The position numbers and the translations under genes are program-made. Below are positions 6,367 through 7,908 of a stretch of 7,908 bases of DNA, one piece after another. Below the pieces are notes generated by a model, which did not search any database, was not told the origin of the DNA, and saw nothing but the letters and a program-made list of their open reading frames with translations. Each line of letters opens with the position of its first letter. The first letter of the stretch is position 1. Source of the DNA: Flavobacteriales bacterium (GTDB lineage: Bacteria; Bacteroidota; Bacteroidia; Flavobacteriales; Flavobacteriaceae); the NCBI GenBank assembly GCA_027003085.1, contig JALWYR010000044.1, positions 1-7,908 of the forward strand. Direction: 5' to 3'.

Positions 6367-7319
6367 ATGCTTGGAAACGGACATATCATCGCATCCAAAG
6401 GAATGTGGCAGCATTGTATTACGGTTTTTTGCGTGCATTGCAAGGTGTGCGTTTCCCGTTCTACCCGAATTTGAACCTCTATGAAGTGCTCCGGTTCTAC
6501 ACCACCGGATTGGTTCGCGGCTTCCTGACCATGCGTGCATCGGCCATTGCCTACAATTTTTTTATGGCCATGTTTCCGTTTTTGTTGTTTATGCTCAGTT
6601 TGATCGCCTTTATTCCCATCCACGGCTTTCAGGAGGATTTTATGACCTTTATATTTGATTTGATCCCGCCCAAATCGCAGGATATGTTCCGGCAAATCGT
6701 AACCGACTTGGCTTTGCACAGGCGCGAGAGCTTGCTGTCGTTGGGTTTGCTTTTGTCCATTGTGTTTACGGCCAACGGGGTTAATGCCATGCTGACGGGC
6801 TTCGAATCGTCGGTCAACAAAGTGTTCCGCGTGCGCAAATTTTATCGCCAATACGGCTTTGCCCTGCTCATTTCCCTGTTGATATTCGTTATTATTCTAA
6901 CGGCCATCGGTTTGGAAATTTATTCCGAAATATGGATTTACCGGTTGAAAAAAGAGGGTTTGTTGGATGATATCGGCTCTTGGATTTATTGGTCGAAGCG
7001 CTTGATTTATTTCCTGGTGATTTTGTTTTTGGTATCGGTGATCTATCATTTCGGCACCGAGGAAGGGCGCAAATTGCCGTTTTTTTCGCCCGGCAGTTTT
7101 TTGACTTCGATATTTATGATTATCGGTTTTTATTTATTCGGTTTATATATCCAAAATTTTAACCGCTACAACCAGTTGTATGGTTCCATCGGGGCCTTGT
7201 TGATTATTCAATTTATGTTTTACGTGTTTGCCATTATTCTGCTGATGGGGCACGAATTCAATATGAGTATTTTTAAACTGCATTCACAAAACGGCCGTCC
7301 AGACGAAGCAGCCGGTTAA
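6363..7319 (+). CDS. YihY/BrkB-family inner-membrane protein
   Basis: A 318-residue integral membrane protein of the YihY/virulence factor BrkB family. Evidence: the signature first helix RASAIAYNFFMAMFPFLLF (58-76) followed by more hydrophobic residues, a second helix entering TANGVNAMLTGFESSVNKVF (136-155), further membrane segments near 165-188, 210-230 and 245-265, and the C-terminal YGSIGALL...ILLMGHEFN (273-300), which matches the family's closing helix with its conserved E. About six helices are predicted, with an N-terminal cytoplasmic stretch of about 45 residues and a short polar tail. The molecular function is not established; older annotations call relatives ribonuclease BN (rbn), which was an error of gene assignment, and BrkB itself was linked to serum resistance in Bordetella. 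The start at 6363 forms an ATGA overlap with the preceding stop; the purine-rich GGAAGG right against the ATG is too close to act as a normal ribosome-binding site. Its stop overlaps the convergent gene by 4 bases. Confidence 0.92.
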   Translation: MNAWKRTYHRIQRNVAALYYGFLRALQGVRFPFYPNLNLYEVLRFYTTGLVRGFLTMRASAIAYNFFMAMFPFLLFMLSLIAFIPIHGFQEDFMTFIFDLIPPKSQDMFRQIVTDLALHRRESLLSLGLLLSIVFTANGVNAMLTGFESSVNKVFRVRKFYRQYGFALLISLLIFVIILTAIGLEIYSEIWIYRLKKEGLLDDIGSWIYWSKRLIYFLVILFLVSVIYHFGTEEGRKLPFFSPGSFLTSIFMIIGFYLFGLYIQNFNRYNQLYGSIGALLIIQFMFYVFAIILLMGHEFNMSIFKLHSQNGRPDEAAG

Positions 7320-7324
7320 TCGGC
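7311..7324. repeat. Short hairpin centred on the two convergent stop codons
   Basis: GCCGG (7311-7315) can pair with TCGGC (7320-7324), five pairs with one G-U, around the loop TTAA (7316-7319). The loop holds the yihY stop TAA (7317-7319) and, on the other strand, the stop of the minus-strand gene (7318-7316). No T-run follows in either direction, so it is at best a weak bidirectional terminator core. It may be chance. Confidence 0.25.
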
Positions 7325-7908
7325 CCAAATGACATTTCCCGCATAATGGCGGCGGATATTTACCGTGTCGGGCCGGTGGTGGATATACACGTTTCCGTAG
7401 CCATATAAATCGCCGTCGATACGATCCAGCGGATAAAAGTGCATATCACCGCCGCTGCGTTGATAGAAATAAACCCGCCGGGCCCGGAGTTTCCGGCCGT
7501 AAAACGCCGGATTAACGCCGTAGAAACCCGCATTCAATTTATCCGTTTGGCCTTGGATGCGAAAAATCGATGTTCCGTTGGCTACAATATGAAGTGATTG
7601 ATTATGAATGCGCAGGTCGAAATCGGTAATGTTGTTTTCGCCCACCATAGCATTTTCGCTGATCAGTTTCAGATGTGCATAACGGAGGGTATCGGTAGAG
7701 CTAACCGGCAAATCCGAGTTGGCAATAATCACTTTGAGGTCGGGTGCATACAGGTCGAGCCGGGCCGTGGAACCGGCATGTTGAATAAGGCAATAGGCAT
7801 CGTTGGTTATGCGCAGGGTTTTGCCGCTGATTTCCACCCGGGTTCTGGGCAATACATCTTCCGAGCCCTGCAAGCGAATCCGGTAGTAAGGGCTTTGATG
7901 CAAATACG
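7316..7908 (-). CDS. GIN-domain (DUF2807-like) beta-repeat protein, 5' end outside window
   Basis: The C-terminal 197 or so residues of a protein transcribed toward yihY. The frame is open to the right edge (codons for YLHQSPYY), and the TTG at 7903-7901 is not a convincing start, so the true start and any signal peptide or lipobox lie outside. The visible part is a run of short beta strands with regular polar/hydrophobic alternation (for example VEISGKTLRITND, LRIHNQSLHIVANG, GDLYGYGNVYIHHRPD) and closes with YGYGNVYIHHRPDTVNIRRHYAGNV. That end matches the usual finish of head GIN-domain proteins: a Gly-rich 'G-x-v-x-y-x-G/x-P' strand pair followed by a terminal Gly-containing strand. Such proteins in Bacteroidota are mostly exported or surface-exposed beta-helix-like proteins of unknown role, and the 'adhesin' name in databases is only a putative label. 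It converges on yihY with a 4-base overlap. Family assignment is moderate because half of the protein may be missing. Confidence 0.65.
   Translation of the reverse strand, partial: YLHQSPYYRIRLQGSEDVLPRTRVEISGKTLRITNDAYCLIQHAGSTARLDLYAPDLKVIIANSDLPVSSTDTLRYAHLKLISENAMVGENNITDFDLRIHNQSLHIVANGTSIFRIQGQTDKLNAGFYGVNPAFYGRKLRARRVYFYQRSGGDMHFYPLDRIDGDLYGYGNVYIHHRPDTVNIRRHYAGNVIWAD

Noticed and set aside
6063..6851. A 262-codon minus-strand frame opposite the STAS-like gene and yihY
   Set aside because: It spans the junction of two well-supported plus-strand genes, and the product is a low-complexity His/Gln/Lys-rich string without recognisable motifs.

Overview
This window carries seven protein genes and almost no non-coding DNA. 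It most likely comes from a member of the Bacteroidota. The reasons are a C-terminal GIN-type (DUF2807-like) beta-repeat protein, a small PAHR-type alkyltransferase-like protein ending in a W-x-P tail, a RodA enlarged by extra membrane segments, and start codons that lack clear Shine-Dalgarno sequences. This is inference from protein flavour; no 16S or marker search was possible.

Layout: 1-3117 (+) is the end of a cell-shape operon, with penicillin-binding protein 2 (mrdA, 5' end outside the window) overlapped by rodA. These two form the transpeptidase/glycosyltransferase pair of the elongasome. A 115-base gap (3118-3232) holds a GC-rich hairpin. From 3233 to 7319 (+) runs a tightly packed series of five genes, each start codon overlapping the previous stop: chorismate synthase (aroC), a glutamate/aspartate-type cation symporter, an alkyltransferase-like DNA-damage recognition protein, a small STAS/SEC14-like protein, and a YihY/BrkB-family membrane protein. 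From the right edge, a partial GIN-like protein gene runs on the minus strand (7908-7316) and collides tail-to-tail with yihY, sharing 4 bases.

The first two genes clearly work together in lateral wall growth. The other five share translation coupling rather than an evident pathway: aromatic precursor synthesis, acidic amino-acid uptake, DNA lesion flagging and two poorly understood proteins. No RNA gene, mobile element or CRISPR array was seen. I found no clear undescribed system. The points most worth a second look are the Cys/His cluster in PBP2, the cysteine-less alkyltransferase homologue embedded in the coupled operon, the orphan STAS/SEC14-like protein, and the hairpin centred on the two opposing stop codons.
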